Positions 38,626 through 48,621 are shown, numbered from the stretch's first letter. The stretch: DNA of 56,731 nt from Vreelandella nanhaiensis (GCF_003990185.1 NZ_RZHF01000024.1:1-56731), one strand, 5' to 3'. Notes: generated by a model from the sequence alone, not told the origin. Program-made: numbers and translations.

Positions 38626-38871
38626 GTGTACGTCTTCAAAACGTTCATTCTTAGGGCCTGATATTAAGAACTTGGGCCCAGCTATCTTGCTGGTAAGTCC
38701 TCCCAATCAGGTCTTTATCTACCTGATCTATTCGTCTTAAGTGGTATCCCTAAAGTCCTTGTGCTGCGTTATCGTCGCAGTAGTTGCGTTGACTCAAACC
38801 AGATAAATCCACTGGCATAAACGGTCATCACGAACAACACTGCCCTCAAAAGGGGTAAAACAAGGATAATA
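38626..38871. other. intergenic region upstream of the bkd operon
   Basis: This 246-bp gap holds short inverted repeats (ATCAGGT 38706-38712 with ACCTGAT 38721-38727; GGGCC/GGCCC near 38655-38680) and TTGACT at 38789-38794. A convincing -10 at proper spacing is lacking. I see no BkdR-type operator or gene. Confidence 0.4.
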
Positions 38872-40077
38872 ATGATGACGAACCACGTACACCAGCCGGT
38901 CTTCATGACCGGCGATGAACTTTCTATTGCTACCTTCAGTCTGCTTGACGCAGAAGGCGAGCTTTACAGCGGCGCTACAGAGCCACCGCTTGAGCGTGAA
39001 CATGCGCGCAGGCTTTATCAGGCAATGCTGGCCACGCGTATTCTTGATGAGCGGATGATGGCGGCCCAGCGCCAGGGACGACTCAGTTTCTACATGCAGT
39101 GCATGGGCGAGGAAGCGGCTGTTATCGGAGCCACCGCCGCCTTGAACGATGCCGATATGATCATGGCCCAGTACCGCGAGCAAGGTGCGCTGATGTATCG
39201 CGGTTTCTCCATTGATGAGTTCATGAATCAGCTGTTTGGCAATGAGCTGGATTATGGCAAGGGGCGGCAGATGCCGGTCCATTATGGCTCGCGCAAGCTC
39301 CACTACATGACGATTTCCTCGCCTTTGGCAACTCAGATTCCTCAGGCGACGGGCTACGCCTACGGCCAGAAACTGGCAGGTGATGGCCTTTGTACGCTGA
39401 CCTTCTTTGGTGAAGGAGCGGCGTCTGAGGGGGATTTCCATGCCGCGCTGAACATGGCCTCGGTACATAAGGTGCCGGTCATCTTTTTCTGCCGCAACAA
39501 TGGCTATGCCATTTCCACTCCGGCAGTCGAGCAGTTTGCCGCCGACGGTATTGCGCCACGCGCATTTGGCTATCACATGCACGTTCTGCGTGTGGACGGC
39601 AACGATGTGCTGGCGGTCTATGAAGCCGTACGTCAGGCGCGCCAAATCGCGGTTGAACACAACCAGCCCGTGCTTATTGAAGCCATGACCTACCGGCTTG
39701 CCGCCCACTCGTCCTCAGACGACCCGTCGGGATACCGGCTGAAAAGCGAGGAAGAGACTTGGCGGCTTAAAGACCCCGTGCTGCGTATGCAGAAGTGGCT
39801 GTTAAAAAGAGGCTGGTGGAGCGAAGAAGAGGAAACCCAGCAGCAGGAATCGTTGCGCCGGGAAGTGCTGGATACCATGAAGCGCGCGGAGAAACGTGTC
39901 TCTCCGCCGTTGGAAAGTCTGGTGAGCGATGTCTACGCCGATGTTACCCCTGAGCTTCAGCGCCAGTTTGATCAGTTGAAAAAGCATATCCGCCGCTATC
40001 CGGATGCCTACCCGCGGGGCGCGCGATCTCTGGATCTAGACGTTGAGACCCATATTGACTCGCAGGGAGATGCGTAA
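38872..40077 (+). CDS. bkdA1: branched-chain 2-oxoacid dehydrogenase, E1 alpha subunit
   Basis: This 401-residue thiamine-diphosphate subunit decarboxylates the 2-oxoacids of Val, Leu and Ile. The ThDP-binding motif spans the segments [13 protein letters not shown] to CRNNGYAIS (about residues 176-210). [12 protein letters not shown] is the phosphorylatable loop region of the E1-alpha family; the mammalian enzyme is controlled by phosphorylation of a Ser in this loop. E1 beta begins one base after its stop. The alternative of pyruvate dehydrogenase is less likely given sequence features such as [17 protein letters not shown]. Confidence 0.9.
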   Translation: MMTNHVHQPVFMTGDELSIATFSLLDAEGELYSGATEPPLEREHARRLYQAMLATRILDERMMAAQRQGRLSFYMQCMGEEAAVIGATAALNDADMIMAQYREQGALMYRGFSIDEFMNQLFGNELDYGKGRQMPVHYGSRKLHYMTISSPLATQIPQATGYAYGQKLAGDGLCTLTFFGEGAASEGDFHAALNMASVHKVPVIFFCRNNGYAISTPAVEQFAADGIAPRAFGYHMHVLRVDGNDVLAVYEAVRQARQIAVEHNQPVLIEAMTYRLAAHSSSDDPSGYRLKSEEETWRLKDPVLRMQKWLLKRGWWSEEEETQQQESLRREVLDTMKRAEKRVSPPLESLVSDVYADVTPELQRQFDQLKKHIRRYPDAYPRGARSLDLDVETHIDSQGDA

Positions 40078-40078
40078 C

Positions 40079-41056
40079 ATGCCCACCATGAATATGTTGC
40101 AGGCGATCAATAATGCGCTGGATATTGCCATGGCCGAAGACGAAAAAGTCATCTGCTTTGGCGAAGACGTGGGTATTTTTGGCGGAGTCTTCCGCGCTAC
40201 AAGCCATCTTCAAGAAAAATATGGCAAAACACGCTGCTTCAATACGCCGCTGGTAGAGCAGGGCATTATCGGTTTCGCCAATGGCCTTGCTGCCCAAGGT
40301 TCGGTACCCGTAGCGGAAATTCAATTTGCCGACTATATCTTTCCTGCCTTTGATCAGATCGTGAATGAAACCGCCAAGTACCGTTATCGCTCGGGTGACC
40401 TGTTCAATGTAGGTGGGCTGACCATCCGCACACCCTACGGTGGGGGAATCGCCGGTGGCCTGTACCATTCCCAATCGCCTGAAGCCTACTTCACGCATAC
40501 GCCTGGCTTGAAAGTGGTGGTGCCGCGTAATCCCTACCAGGCTAAAGGGTTACTTTTAGCGGCTATTCGTGACCCTGATCCGGTCCTCTTCCTGGAACCC
40601 AAGCGGCTTTATCGCGCCGCTGTAGGGGAAGTGCCCGAAGAGGATTACCAGCTTCGCTTGGGCGAGGCTGAAGTTATCAAAGAGGGCAGTGATATCACCG
40701 TCGTGGGCTGGGGGGCTCAAATGGAAGTGATCGGCAAGGCTGTGGAACTTGCCGAAGAGCAGGGTATTGCCTGCGAAGTGATTGACCTGCGCTCCCTGCT
40801 ACCCTGGGATGCCGATACTGTTGTTGAGTCCGTCCTCAAGACAGGTCGTCTGGTGGTTAGCCATGAGGCACCACTGACCGGTGGCTTTGCCGGTGAAATA
40901 GCTGCGACCATTCAAGAGCGTTGTTTTCTCTACCTGGAATCGCCGATTAGGCGGGTAACCGGGCTGGATACGCCTTTTCCTCTCGCATTGGAAAAAGAGT
41001 ATTTGCCCGATCACCTGAAAATTTTTGAAGCGATTCGCGAAAGCGTTAATTTTTAG
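40079..41056 (+). CDS. bkdA2: branched-chain 2-oxoacid dehydrogenase, E1 beta subunit
   Basis: This 325-residue transketolase-like subunit completes the E1 active site. [33 protein letters not shown] and [14 protein letters not shown] are typical of E1-beta. The start at 40079 has AGGGAG 9 nt upstream, within the end of bkdA1. E2 follows after 16 bp with AAGGAG. Confidence 0.92.
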   Translation: MPTMNMLQAINNALDIAMAEDEKVICFGEDVGIFGGVFRATSHLQEKYGKTRCFNTPLVEQGIIGFANGLAAQGSVPVAEIQFADYIFPAFDQIVNETAKYRYRSGDLFNVGGLTIRTPYGGGIAGGLYHSQSPEAYFTHTPGLKVVVPRNPYQAKGLLLAAIRDPDPVLFLEPKRLYRAAVGEVPEEDYQLRLGEAEVIKEGSDITVVGWGAQMEVIGKAVELAEEQGIACEVIDLRSLLPWDADTVVESVLKTGRLVVSHEAPLTGGFAGEIAATIQERCFLYLESPIRRVTGLDTPFPLALEKEYLPDHLKIFEAIRESVNF

Positions 41057-41072
41057 CGCAAGGAGAAGAACA

Positions 41073-42329
41073 ATGAGCGATTTTAAATTGCCGGATATTG
41101 GCGAAGGCATTGTCGAATGTGAAGTAGTGGAGTGGCGGGTTGCCCAAGGCGATGCCATTGAAGAAGACCAGCCCATTGTCGAGGTGATGACAGATAAAGC
41201 GCTGGTGGAAATCACCGCGCCTGAAGCGGGAGTCATCACCCAACTGTATGTTGCTCAAGGGCAAATTGCCAAAGTGCATGCACCGCTATACGCCTATCAG
41301 GCACAAGGCGAAGAGGGTGCGCCAGTCACCCAGGAAAAGCCCGAAACATCTCCCGTCCGGGAAGCAGAAACGCCCGTTGAGCTGAATCAAACAACGCCAG
41401 CCAGCCCGCCTTCTCATACGACGAGTGCCCATGGCAAGGTGCCGGCAAGCCCAGCCGTGCGTCGTTTGGTGCGCGAACATGGCGTGTCACTAACCGCCAT
41501 CGCCGGTAGCGGCAAGAATGGCCGGGTGCTTAAAGAGGATGTGCTCGCGCATGTTGAGGCGCAGAGCATCTCTTCACCTGCTGTTACTGTATCCTCCGGC
41601 GCCGATGTCAGTGGTTCAGTATCCGCCCCCCGGGTTGAGCCCTTACGGGGCGTGCGCGCCGTCATGGCCAAGCGGATGGTTGAGTCTGCTACTACCATTC
41701 CGCACTTCCATTACGGTGAAGAGGTTGATGTCACCGAACTTTTGGCGCTGCGCGAGCGCTTGAAGCCTCAGGTTGACGCCCTAGGTGAACGGCTAACACT
41801 GATGCCGTTTTTCATGAAGGCGCTGGCATTGGCCCTTGCCGAACATCCCATCCTTAACGCCCGGTTAAACGAGGCGGGCGATGAGCTTCTTTATTACCCT
41901 CAGTGCAATATCGGGATGGCGGTAGACGGAAAAGCAGGTTTGATGGTGCCCAATATCAAAGGTGTAGAGCACCTGACGCTTTTGGAAATCGCCCGCGAGG
42001 TAGGTCGTTTAACCGCTGCCGCCCGTGAGGGGCGTGTGAACCAGGCCGACCTTACAGGCGGTACCATCAGCATCTCCAATATTGGTGCTTTAGGGGGCAC
42101 TTATGCGGCACCCATTATCAATGCCCCAGAAGCCGCTATTGTCGCGCTCGGTAAAAGCCAGTGGCTGCCGCGTTTTGATGACCAAGGGGTGGTTCAGCGG
42201 CGCGCTATCATGACAATTACTTGGGCCGGGGATCACCGTTTTATTGATGGTGGGACCATTGCGCGGTTTTGTAACACTTGGAAGGGATTTCTGGAGGCCC
42301 CCGAAACCATGCTGCTTCATCTGTCCTAA
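41073..42329 (+). CDS. bkdB: branched-chain 2-oxoacid dehydrogenase, E2 dihydrolipoyl acyltransferase
   Basis: This 418-residue core subunit has one N-terminal lipoyl domain with the lipoylation Lys42 in MTDKALVEI. A linker leads to a peripheral-subunit-binding domain (about 122-160, VPASPAVRRLVREHGV). The C-terminal acyltransferase domain has the catalytic HRFIDGG (His388, Asp392). The start at 41073 has AAGGAG 6-8 nt upstream. No E3 (lipoamide dehydrogenase) gene follows, so E3 must come from elsewhere. A protein kinase gene begins 5 bp after its stop. Confidence 0.93.
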   Translation: MSDFKLPDIGEGIVECEVVEWRVAQGDAIEEDQPIVEVMTDKALVEITAPEAGVITQLYVAQGQIAKVHAPLYAYQAQGEEGAPVTQEKPETSPVREAETPVELNQTTPASPPSHTTSAHGKVPASPAVRRLVREHGVSLTAIAGSGKNGRVLKEDVLAHVEAQSISSPAVTVSSGADVSGSVSAPRVEPLRGVRAVMAKRMVESATTIPHFHYGEEVDVTELLALRERLKPQVDALGERLTLMPFFMKALALALAEHPILNARLNEAGDELLYYPQCNIGMAVDGKAGLMVPNIKGVEHLTLLEIAREVGRLTAAAREGRVNQADLTGGTISISNIGALGGTYAAPIINAPEAAIVALGKSQWLPRFDDQGVVQRRAIMTITWAGDHRFIDGGTIARFCNTWKGFLEAPETMLLHLS

Positions 42330-42334
42330 TCACC

Positions 42335-44194
42335 ATGCCACAGGCGCCGTTACAGCAGTTCTATATACCCGAGGAGCAGTCGGTCTATCTGCTGAATCAC
42401 CAGGACGCGCAGAAGCTCAAGGATTGGGTAGCACTTTGCCAGGCGCAGCTTGCCCAACTGGGGTATCAGGACATCGAGCTGATTGGAAAGGGCGCCTACG
42501 GTTTTGTCTTTGCCGGGAGTACCTCGGCGGGCAGTACCGCAGCTCATTATGTCTTCAAGTTCTCCCGTATTACGCTACCGACCCACTTGCAGGAGCGCCT
42601 CGAAGAAGAGGCGTTCATGCTGGATCAGGTCTCGCACCCACGCATTCCCCGTTTGATTACCTATCAGCGTGCTCGAGGGCAGTCCATTCTGGTGATGGAG
42701 CGCGCACCCGGTTGGAACTTGGAGCAGGTGTCGCTGAAAGAGGGTCGCCTTTCGCCACGCTTGATCATCTGTATTGCCCGACAGCTTGCCGAACTCCTCG
42801 TCGCTCTGCGCCAGGAAACCGGCCCTAAATCCCGGCCGGTAGTACACGGCGATATCAAACCTTCCAACTTGGTCTTTGACCCGGCAACAGAATCGGTTGC
42901 CCTGATCGACTGGGGCTCATCGGTATTTGCCCAGTTGGATGCCAGGCTTCAGTTTATCGGCGTCAATGTGATGGAACTGATGTCGGATAACCTGCAACAA
43001 ACCAATGCCCGGCTAGGAGATGTGTACTTCATCGGCGAAGAGCAGCTCAATGGTGCGTTGTCTTCACCGCGGTTTGACGAGCAGGGCGTTGCCGGCACGC
43101 TGTATGCATTGGCTTCTGCTCAGTCCTGCCGATTTGGGCATCGGGCTATTCCTGCCAGTTCGCTGGGCTTGCCGGTGGAGTTTGCTCGTACCTTGGATGG
43201 CATGCTCGACCCCGACCCGCAGGTAAGGTGCAAAGCTGGTGATTACTTCCTGCAGGCCATGCCGCGTATGGCCCGCGCCGTCATGATTGATCTGCCAGTT
43301 GCCCCACCGGCGCCGCTGGTGCCGGTATGGGCACGCTCTGCCCGCCAAGAAATAGATACGGTCGTCTACAGCTCGCGTAAGGCCTTTTTAAGGGAAGCCG
43401 ATGCTCAGGAAACCCTGAATGACGTCAACGATGTCCAGCTGGATCGCTACTACAAGCAGTTTATGCAGGGGATGGGTGAAACTGAAAAGGCGTTTCTAGC
43501 CTCGGTTAGCCGGTTGGGGAAATATCCCGTGGTGGGGGGGCTGGCTGTGCGCTGGGAGCGTGAGGGTATCTATATTGATTCATCGTTGAACCTTCACGAC
43601 CCGAGTCTGAAGCCAGCCTTTATTGAGGCCGTGAACAATATGGTGCACCTGGCCCGGGCAATTCATCGCCAAGGGGTATTCAAAAGCTGCCTGTTCAATG
43701 CCCGCCAAACCCTGCATCTGGAGCGGGCCTCGCCTGAAGTATCCTTTTATCCCGATCCCACGATGAGCATTGGCTATGAGCTTAGTGCGATGCCCGAACT
43801 TGAAAATCGTACTCGTTTGCATAGCTACTTTGAGGATGGGCCAGACCCCGAGGAGCTTCTTATACTACCGGGGTCAATCATGGGGCTTTTACGGCAGCTT
43901 AATGAGATCCATCATACTGGCATGATCATTTTCGAAGCGCTTCCTCAGCATCTCAAGATTCACAGCTATTACCGACTGCTGGATCCAGCCAAGGAGAGCG
44001 AATTTCGTACTCTGCTCGACAGTATCTTGGTCCGCGTGAACCAAATCGAAGGACTTGGGGTGTCAGGCTTCATGAAGATGCCCTACAAGGACACGCGCTT
44101 TTTTACCCACCTAGAACGCCAGCCGGAGCGTTTTTACCCCCGCGACCCGCGGGAGCACATCAGAAAAGCGGCAGCGTCTACTACTGCGAAGTGA
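42335..44194 (+). CDS. eukaryotic-like serine/threonine protein kinase with unknown C-terminal domain
   Basis: This 619-residue protein has an N-terminal kinase fold (about 45-320). It shows glycine-rich loop GKGAYGFVF (51-59), Lys75 in FKFSR, a likely helix-C Glu near 91, catalytic HGDIKPSN (Asp173, Lys175, Asn178) and DWG (Asp192) in place of DFG. All catalytic positions are kept, so activity is expected. Residues about 330-619 match no domain I recognise, contain no membrane segment and include SIMGLLRQLNEIHHTG. It begins 5 bp after bkdB and is probably co-expressed with the branched-chain dehydrogenase. Its 3' end overlaps the convergent lipoprotein gene by 14 bp. Confidence 0.82.
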   Translation: MPQAPLQQFYIPEEQSVYLLNHQDAQKLKDWVALCQAQLAQLGYQDIELIGKGAYGFVFAGSTSAGSTAAHYVFKFSRITLPTHLQERLEEEAFMLDQVSHPRIPRLITYQRARGQSILVMERAPGWNLEQVSLKEGRLSPRLIICIARQLAELLVALRQETGPKSRPVVHGDIKPSNLVFDPATESVALIDWGSSVFAQLDARLQFIGVNVMELMSDNLQQTNARLGDVYFIGEEQLNGALSSPRFDEQGVAGTLYALASAQSCRFGHRAIPASSLGLPVEFARTLDGMLDPDPQVRCKAGDYFLQAMPRMARAVMIDLPVAPPAPLVPVWARSARQEIDTVVYSSRKAFLREADAQETLNDVNDVQLDRYYKQFMQGMGETEKAFLASVSRLGKYPVVGGLAVRWEREGIYIDSSLNLHDPSLKPAFIEAVNNMVHLARAIHRQGVFKSCLFNARQTLHLERASPEVSFYPDPTMSIGYELSAMPELENRTRLHSYFEDGPDPEELLILPGSIMGLLRQLNEIHHTGMIIFEALPQHLKIHSYYRLLDPAKESEFRTLLDSILVRVNQIEGLGVSGFMKMPYKDTRFFTHLERQPERFYPRDPREHIRKAAASTTAK

Positions 44195-44828
44195 AACGTG
44201 TGTATTCGCGATTAGAGTGCGCTGCAAGCCAGGCGGTAAGTTTTTCAACCAGGGTATCGCTGGCGCGCCCGAATGCATCCACCACGGCGGGTATTTCCAC
44301 ATCAGAAGCTTGGCTGGTCGTCCTGAAGCTTTCTGAGGCGAGTGGGGCGCGCGAGTCGGCCTCAACCAGCTGCACATCCAGCTGAATGACCGCGCGAGGC
44401 CAGCCATTATCATACTCACTTTGAAAGTGACGCAGCTCGCTGAGCAGCAATAGATCAGACGGCAAATGATCACTGCCCACACTTTCAAAAAGTGCGCTTT
44501 GCTGTAATCCCTCTATCAGGCGCGCCTGAATAAGATCCGGCGTATCCTCATGCCAGCGAGCACCTTCATAGACGCTGACCTGTGTATTTTCGGGATATAC
44601 CACTATTCGGTTGCTGCTCAACAGGTAACCGGCCTCAGGGCTAGCCACGCCTAAGCGTTTCGTTGAAGTGGTCGACATAACTCCCTGATGGGAAGCCTCG
44701 TGGGAAGAAGGCGCAGATGCAGGCAAGCGGTAAAGCGATGGCGGGTCGTTTTCAGGCAGTATCGAACACCCCGTGCTGGTTAACAGCACCAATAAGATCA
44801 ATAGGATAAAAAAGGGACGCATACTCAT
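44181..44828 (-). CDS. ABC-type transport auxiliary lipoprotein (PqiC-like)
   Basis: This 215-residue lipoprotein has signal peptide and lipobox STGC (Cys21). The body (YLLSSNRIVVYPENTQVSVY, ARWHEDTPDLIQARLIEGLQ) fits the DUF330/PqiC family that accompanies MCE transport systems at the outer membrane. Its start overlaps mlaD-like by 4 bp. It is the last of four coupled minus-strand genes of an MCE system. Confidence 0.85.
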   Translation of the reverse strand: MSMRPFFILLILLVLLTSTGCSILPENDPPSLYRLPASAPSSHEASHQGVMSTTSTKRLGVASPEAGYLLSSNRIVVYPENTQVSVYEGARWHEDTPDLIQARLIEGLQQSALFESVGSDHLPSDLLLLSELRHFQSEYDNGWPRAVIQLDVQLVEADSRAPLASESFRTTSQASDVEIPAVVDAFGRASDTLVEKLTAWLAAHSNREYTRFTSQ

Positions 44829-45766
44829 GGACGAAACTCCTCTACCTGATCACGGCCCAGTAAAAAGTCTCTGGGGCTCTCTTCCAGCTGGCGGGTAATA
44901 CGGTCTAGCGTATTCAGCGTGGAACGTAGCGCGGAAAGCGCCGGTGCTATATCGCGTGTTCCCTGCAGAGTGCTCTCGACCGCCCCTGCATTTTGATTAA
45001 CCAGCTGCTCGATTCGCTGAGCGGCGCGCGCCACATCACGGCTGGCATCGGCAGTACTCTGCATGACCTGCTGACCATCCTGCTTGAGCAGTCGGGTCGC
45101 CTCCTGGCTAAGTCCATCAATACTTTTAAGTGTGGCGGTTGCCTGACGCGACGCATCACCAAACAATGCCATGTTTTCATCCAGCGCCTGCTGTTGAGAG
45201 GCAATCATCTCGGTAATCTGGGCCACATTGGTCAGGATGCTACCGGCGTTTTCACGGTTATCGTCATTAAACAGCTCGTTGACGTTTTGCATGATGGCGT
45301 TGATGTTGTCGATCAATTCCTCGCCTTCCTCAAAGAGGGTGGCGATAGGAGAAGGGTCAGCGCGAATGAACGGCGCCTCATCATTGGTCTGATCGATTAA
45401 ACGCGGGCTTTCCGGTGTGCCACTGTGAAGCTGCACCGACATGCTGCCGGTAATGCTGGCAAACGCAAGCTTGGCGCGTGTATCCATCTTGACTGGCGTA
45501 TCGTCCACCACCCGGATTCTGACAATCACCTGGCGTGGATCCGTCGGGTCTAGGGTGAGCTTCGTCACATCACCCACTTCAATGCCGTTATATTGCACGG
45601 TACTGCCAACCGAAAGCCCGCTGACGCTGCGCTCGAACAGGATGCGATAAGCCTGATAGTCACGCTGCCCTGCGGCTTGGCTCATCCATAGCGCAAACAG
45701 CAGGGCGGCAGCGGCGGTTAATACCGTAAATAAACCTATTAAAACGTGATGAGCGCGCGTTTCCAT
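44825..45766 (-). CDS. MCE-domain protein of a Mla-type lipid transport system
   Basis: This 313-residue MlaD-like protein has one N-terminal transmembrane helix (about 8-29). An MCE domain follows (about 40-118: ILFERSVSGLSVGSTVQYNG, VGDVTKLTLDP). A long helical tail with Gln-rich coiled-coil heptads may reach across the periplasm. It is expected to hexamerise and channel phospholipid between the permease and the lipoprotein. It lies 7 bp from the ATPase gene. Confidence 0.9.
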   Translation of the reverse strand: METRAHHVLIGLFTVLTAAAALLFALWMSQAAGQRDYQAYRILFERSVSGLSVGSTVQYNGIEVGDVTKLTLDPTDPRQVIVRIRVVDDTPVKMDTRAKLAFASITGSMSVQLHSGTPESPRLIDQTNDEAPFIRADPSPIATLFEEGEELIDNINAIMQNVNELFNDDNRENAGSILTNVAQITEMIASQQQALDENMALFGDASRQATATLKSIDGLSQEATRLLKQDGQQVMQSTADASRDVARAAQRIEQLVNQNAGAVESTLQGTRDIAPALSALRSTLNTLDRITRQLEESPRDFLLGRDQVEEFRP

Positions 45767-45773
45767 GTGCTAC

Positions 45774-46610
45774 TCACTCCTTGGGCTTGGATGTTGAAAA
45801 CGTGGCGGCGGACTGCTCAGCGGCACGGCCGCGAGGTCCATGAAAGTAATCCTGAATCCATTCATCATCGGTTTGGGCGACGTTGCCGATGGTATCCACC
45901 ACCAGAACACGCTTTTGAGAAAGCACGGCAACCCTGTCGCAGGCAGCATAAAGCGTGTCCAGATCATGGGTTACCAGAAAGACGCTAAAACCCAGAGCAT
46001 CCCGGAGCGTGACGAGCAGCTGATCAAAGGCAGCCGCGCCGATGGGGTCAAGCCCGGCGGTGGGTTCATCGAGAAACAAGATGTCCGGGTCCAGCGCCAA
46101 CGCGCGGGCGAGGGCGGCGCGTTTGATCATGCCACCAGAGAGCGAATCGGGGTACTGCAAGGCCGCTTCCGGCTCAAGCCCCACCAGTGAAAGCTTTACT
46201 CGGGCAATGCGCTCAGCATCTTCCCTGGCAAGCTTGGCATGCTCAATCAGCGGTAGGGCGACGTTCTCCTGCAAGTTGAGCGAGCTGAATAGCGCGCCTT
46301 GCTGAAAGAGAACACCAAACCGGCGCTCCACCTGGCTACGCTCCTTGTCGCTGAGTTCGCTCAGGTTGGTGCCCAGCACCTCAATGCTGCCCCCATCCGG
46401 GCGTTTTAAGCCCACAATACTGCGTAACAGTACTGACTTGCCCGTACCCGAGCCACCCACCACACCGAGTATTTCGCCGCTTAGCAGATCAAGATCCAGT
46501 GATTCATGCACCACGTGCTCGCCAAAGCGGTTTTCCAGACTACGTACCTTGATAGCCGGGGCGGGCTGAGCATTATACTGAGATGAGGTTTTAGGATCTT
46601 CGTTGCTCAC
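45774..46610 (-). CDS. ABC transporter ATP-binding protein, MlaF-like
   Basis: This 278-residue ATPase has Walker A GGSGTGKSVL, signature LSGGMIKRAALARAL (typical of MlaF) and Walker B ILFLDEPTAGLDP. It powers the permease encoded upstream, whose stop it overlaps by 4 bp. A C-terminal extension of about 40 residues after DEWIQDYFHGPRGR is usual for MlaF, which contacts its partner subunit there. Confidence 0.92.
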   Translation of the reverse strand: MSNEDPKTSSQYNAQPAPAIKVRSLENRFGEHVVHESLDLDLLSGEILGVVGGSGTGKSVLLRSIVGLKRPDGGSIEVLGTNLSELSDKERSQVERRFGVLFQQGALFSSLNLQENVALPLIEHAKLAREDAERIARVKLSLVGLEPEAALQYPDSLSGGMIKRAALARALALDPDILFLDEPTAGLDPIGAAAFDQLLVTLRDALGFSVFLVTHDLDTLYAACDRVAVLSQKRVLVVDTIGNVAQTDDEWIQDYFHGPRGRAAEQSAATFSTSKPKE

Positions 46611-47719
46611 CAGCCCATCTCCATGAAAAAGAGCGCGGCAAGGGCGTCAATCAAGATCACCATGAAGATGGACTGCACAACGCTTGAGGTGGTATGCGTA
46701 CCTACCGACTGGGCGCTGCCGCTGACCTTGAAGCCTTCCAGGCAGCCGATAACGGCAATCACAAAGGCAAACACAGGTGCTTTGCTTAGCCCTACCAGGA
46801 AATGCACCACCGACACATCTTTCTGCAAAGTGGTCATGAACTGACCAAGCGAAATATCCAGGGATAGCACCGCCACTAGAGCGCCCCCCACTAGACCACT
46901 GATCATTCCCACAAAAGCAAGTAAGGGCAGACTGACAAGCAGGGCCATGACGCGGGGCAGGACCAGAAGTTCAATGGGGTTAAGGCCCTGGGCTTGCAAG
47001 GCATCGATCTCCTCGTTAGATTTCATCGCCCCAAGCTGTGCGGTAAAGGCACTTGCTGTGCGCCCCGCCAATAAGATGGCGGCCAACAGGACGCCAAACT
47101 CGCGCAGAAATGAAAAGGCCACAAGATCGATGGTATAAACGGTAGCGCCAAAATCTTCCAGCACAGTCGCGCCCAGAAACGCGACCACCGCACCTACCAT
47201 GAAGGTCAGTAGAGCAACGATAGGAACCGCATTCAGACCGCTTTGCTGGATGTGGGCAACGGTCGCGGTTAAGCGCCAGTGGCGTGGCCGTAACAGAGTG
47301 TGCGACAGGGTGGCAAGCACCAGACCGATAAAGCCTAATAGCTGGCGCTGTTGCAACCATAACCGGACCATGTATTCACCAATGTTAGCCAGCGCATTGG
47401 TTATTCGTCTTGGATTCTGCTGACCAACGTCCAAAGGCGCTTCCATGGCCTCGGCAATGCGCGTTAAAAGTGCCTGCTGCTCTTTAGGAAGCTCGCCCGC
47501 CCAGTCATTAACCGTTTGGGCTTTTTCAGGTCCGATAATATCAATCAACAATATGGCGCCTGCGGTATCCAGGCGCTCAATATCGACCAGCGATATATCG
47601 TCTGACTGAGTTTCTAAATAAGGGGCACAAGCGTCTTTAAGCTTCTGGTAATGGGTGAGTGTCCACTCACCCTTTAATACGAGTTTTTCATCCTGCCGCG
47701 TAATCCATTCGCTTGGCAT
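46607..47719 (-). CDS. MlaE-like permease with N-terminal STAS domain
   Basis: This 370-residue protein has an N-terminal STAS-like domain (about 1-95, SLVDIERLDTAGAILLIDII) fused to a MlaE permease of about five helices (GAVVAFLGATVLEDFGA, AGRTASAFTAQLGAMKSNEEI). In E. coli MlaB (STAS) is a separate subunit; here the two are one chain. The start is ATG at 47719. It is the first gene of the four-gene MCE operon, and no mlaA or mlaC gene is nearby. Confidence 0.9.
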   Translation of the reverse strand: MPSEWITRQDEKLVLKGEWTLTHYQKLKDACAPYLETQSDDISLVDIERLDTAGAILLIDIIGPEKAQTVNDWAGELPKEQQALLTRIAEAMEAPLDVGQQNPRRITNALANIGEYMVRLWLQQRQLLGFIGLVLATLSHTLLRPRHWRLTATVAHIQQSGLNAVPIVALLTFMVGAVVAFLGATVLEDFGATVYTIDLVAFSFLREFGVLLAAILLAGRTASAFTAQLGAMKSNEEIDALQAQGLNPIELLVLPRVMALLVSLPLLAFVGMISGLVGGALVAVLSLDISLGQFMTTLQKDVSVVHFLVGLSKAPVFAFVIAVIGCLEGFKVSGSAQSVGTHTTSSVVQSIFMVILIDALAALFFMEMGW

Positions 47720-47799
47720 CCCTGCTCCTATACGCCTGTCTCTGTATAGCGTCTATGATGCATTCAAACGAGCGTTAGGGGAAGGTTGATAAAGTAGTC

Positions 47800-48621
47800 T
47801 CAGCGCATTAAGCGATATTTTGGCGCTAATTCCTGCTTGATTTGGACAGCAACTTCTTTAAGCCGAGGGCCAAGATTATTAACCAGACGATCGCGATCCA
47901 GGCGTAAACTTGAGCCTCCGCAGTTAATTGCCATGACTTCAGCGCCATCTTCTAGAATAAGAGGCATCGCCACGGCACTGATATCACGTTGCCAATCCTG
48001 CTCGGATAAACAGAATCCGTAATGGGCATAATCTTCCATGCTCTGCTTGATGCCGGCTTCAAGGGCGGGCCACTCCTTGCCATGAAACTCTGCCAGCTCG
48101 TTTAATAGCTGCTGACGGCGGGAGTCGGACAAGCCGCATAGCCAGGCCCGGCCAATGGCAGAGGTCGCAATGGGTAAGCGCGAGCCAACGTCTAGACGAA
48201 TAATAAGCGGGCCACTGCCATGGCAGGTTTCGAGATACACCATATCGCTGCGGTCCGCGCCGCCAAGGCTCACGTTGCAGTCGGTAGCTTCGGCAAATTT
48301 CTGCAGATGGGGACGCGCAATTTCACGAATCCCCATGTTGGCGAGAAAGCGATAGCCAAGCGCTAGTACGCCTGGCCCTAGCCGATATTTCTCCAGATGG
48401 GTGTTGTGCTGCAGATAGCCAAGCTGGGTAAGGGTATAGGTGAGGCGCGAGACCGTCGGGCGGGGAATGCTCGTACGGTTAGAGAGTTCGGCATTGCCCA
48501 GATACTCTTCACCAGCCCCAAAGGCGCGCAGCAACTCCAGACCGCGCGCCAGCGCGGTCACAAAGTTACGATCTTTTCCAGGTAGCTGCGGGTCGTCAGC
48601 TTCAGTGTCGGTGGGTTGCAT
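47800..48621 (-). CDS. IclR-family transcriptional regulator
   Basis: This 273-residue regulator has a winged helix (about 20-80: ALARGLELLRAF, RPTVSRLTYTLTQLGYL) and an effector domain (about 95-260, ending around MPLILEDGAEVMAINCGG). The ligand-binding GAF-like fold and length match PcaR/PobR-type IclR proteins. It lies 85 bp beyond a thiolase on the same strand, so control of the neighbouring acyl-CoA genes is plausible (inference). It has no overlap with the MCE operon, 80 bp downstream. Confidence 0.9.
   Translation of the reverse strand: MQPTDTEADDPQLPGKDRNFVTALARGLELLRAFGAGEEYLGNAELSNRTSIPRPTVSRLTYTLTQLGYLQHNTHLEKYRLGPGVLALGYRFLANMGIREIARPHLQKFAEATDCNVSLGGADRSDMVYLETCHGSGPLIIRLDVGSRLPIATSAIGRAWLCGLSDSRRQQLLNELAEFHGKEWPALEAGIKQSMEDYAHYGFCLSEQDWQRDISAVAMPLILEDGAEVMAINCGGSSLRLDRDRLVNNLGPRLKEVAVQIKQELAPKYRLMR

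Noticed and set aside
38794..39708. 304-codon minus-strand open frame over bkdA1
   Set aside because: It is long, but antisense to the clearly conserved E1-alpha, with His/Arg-heavy composition and no ribosome site.
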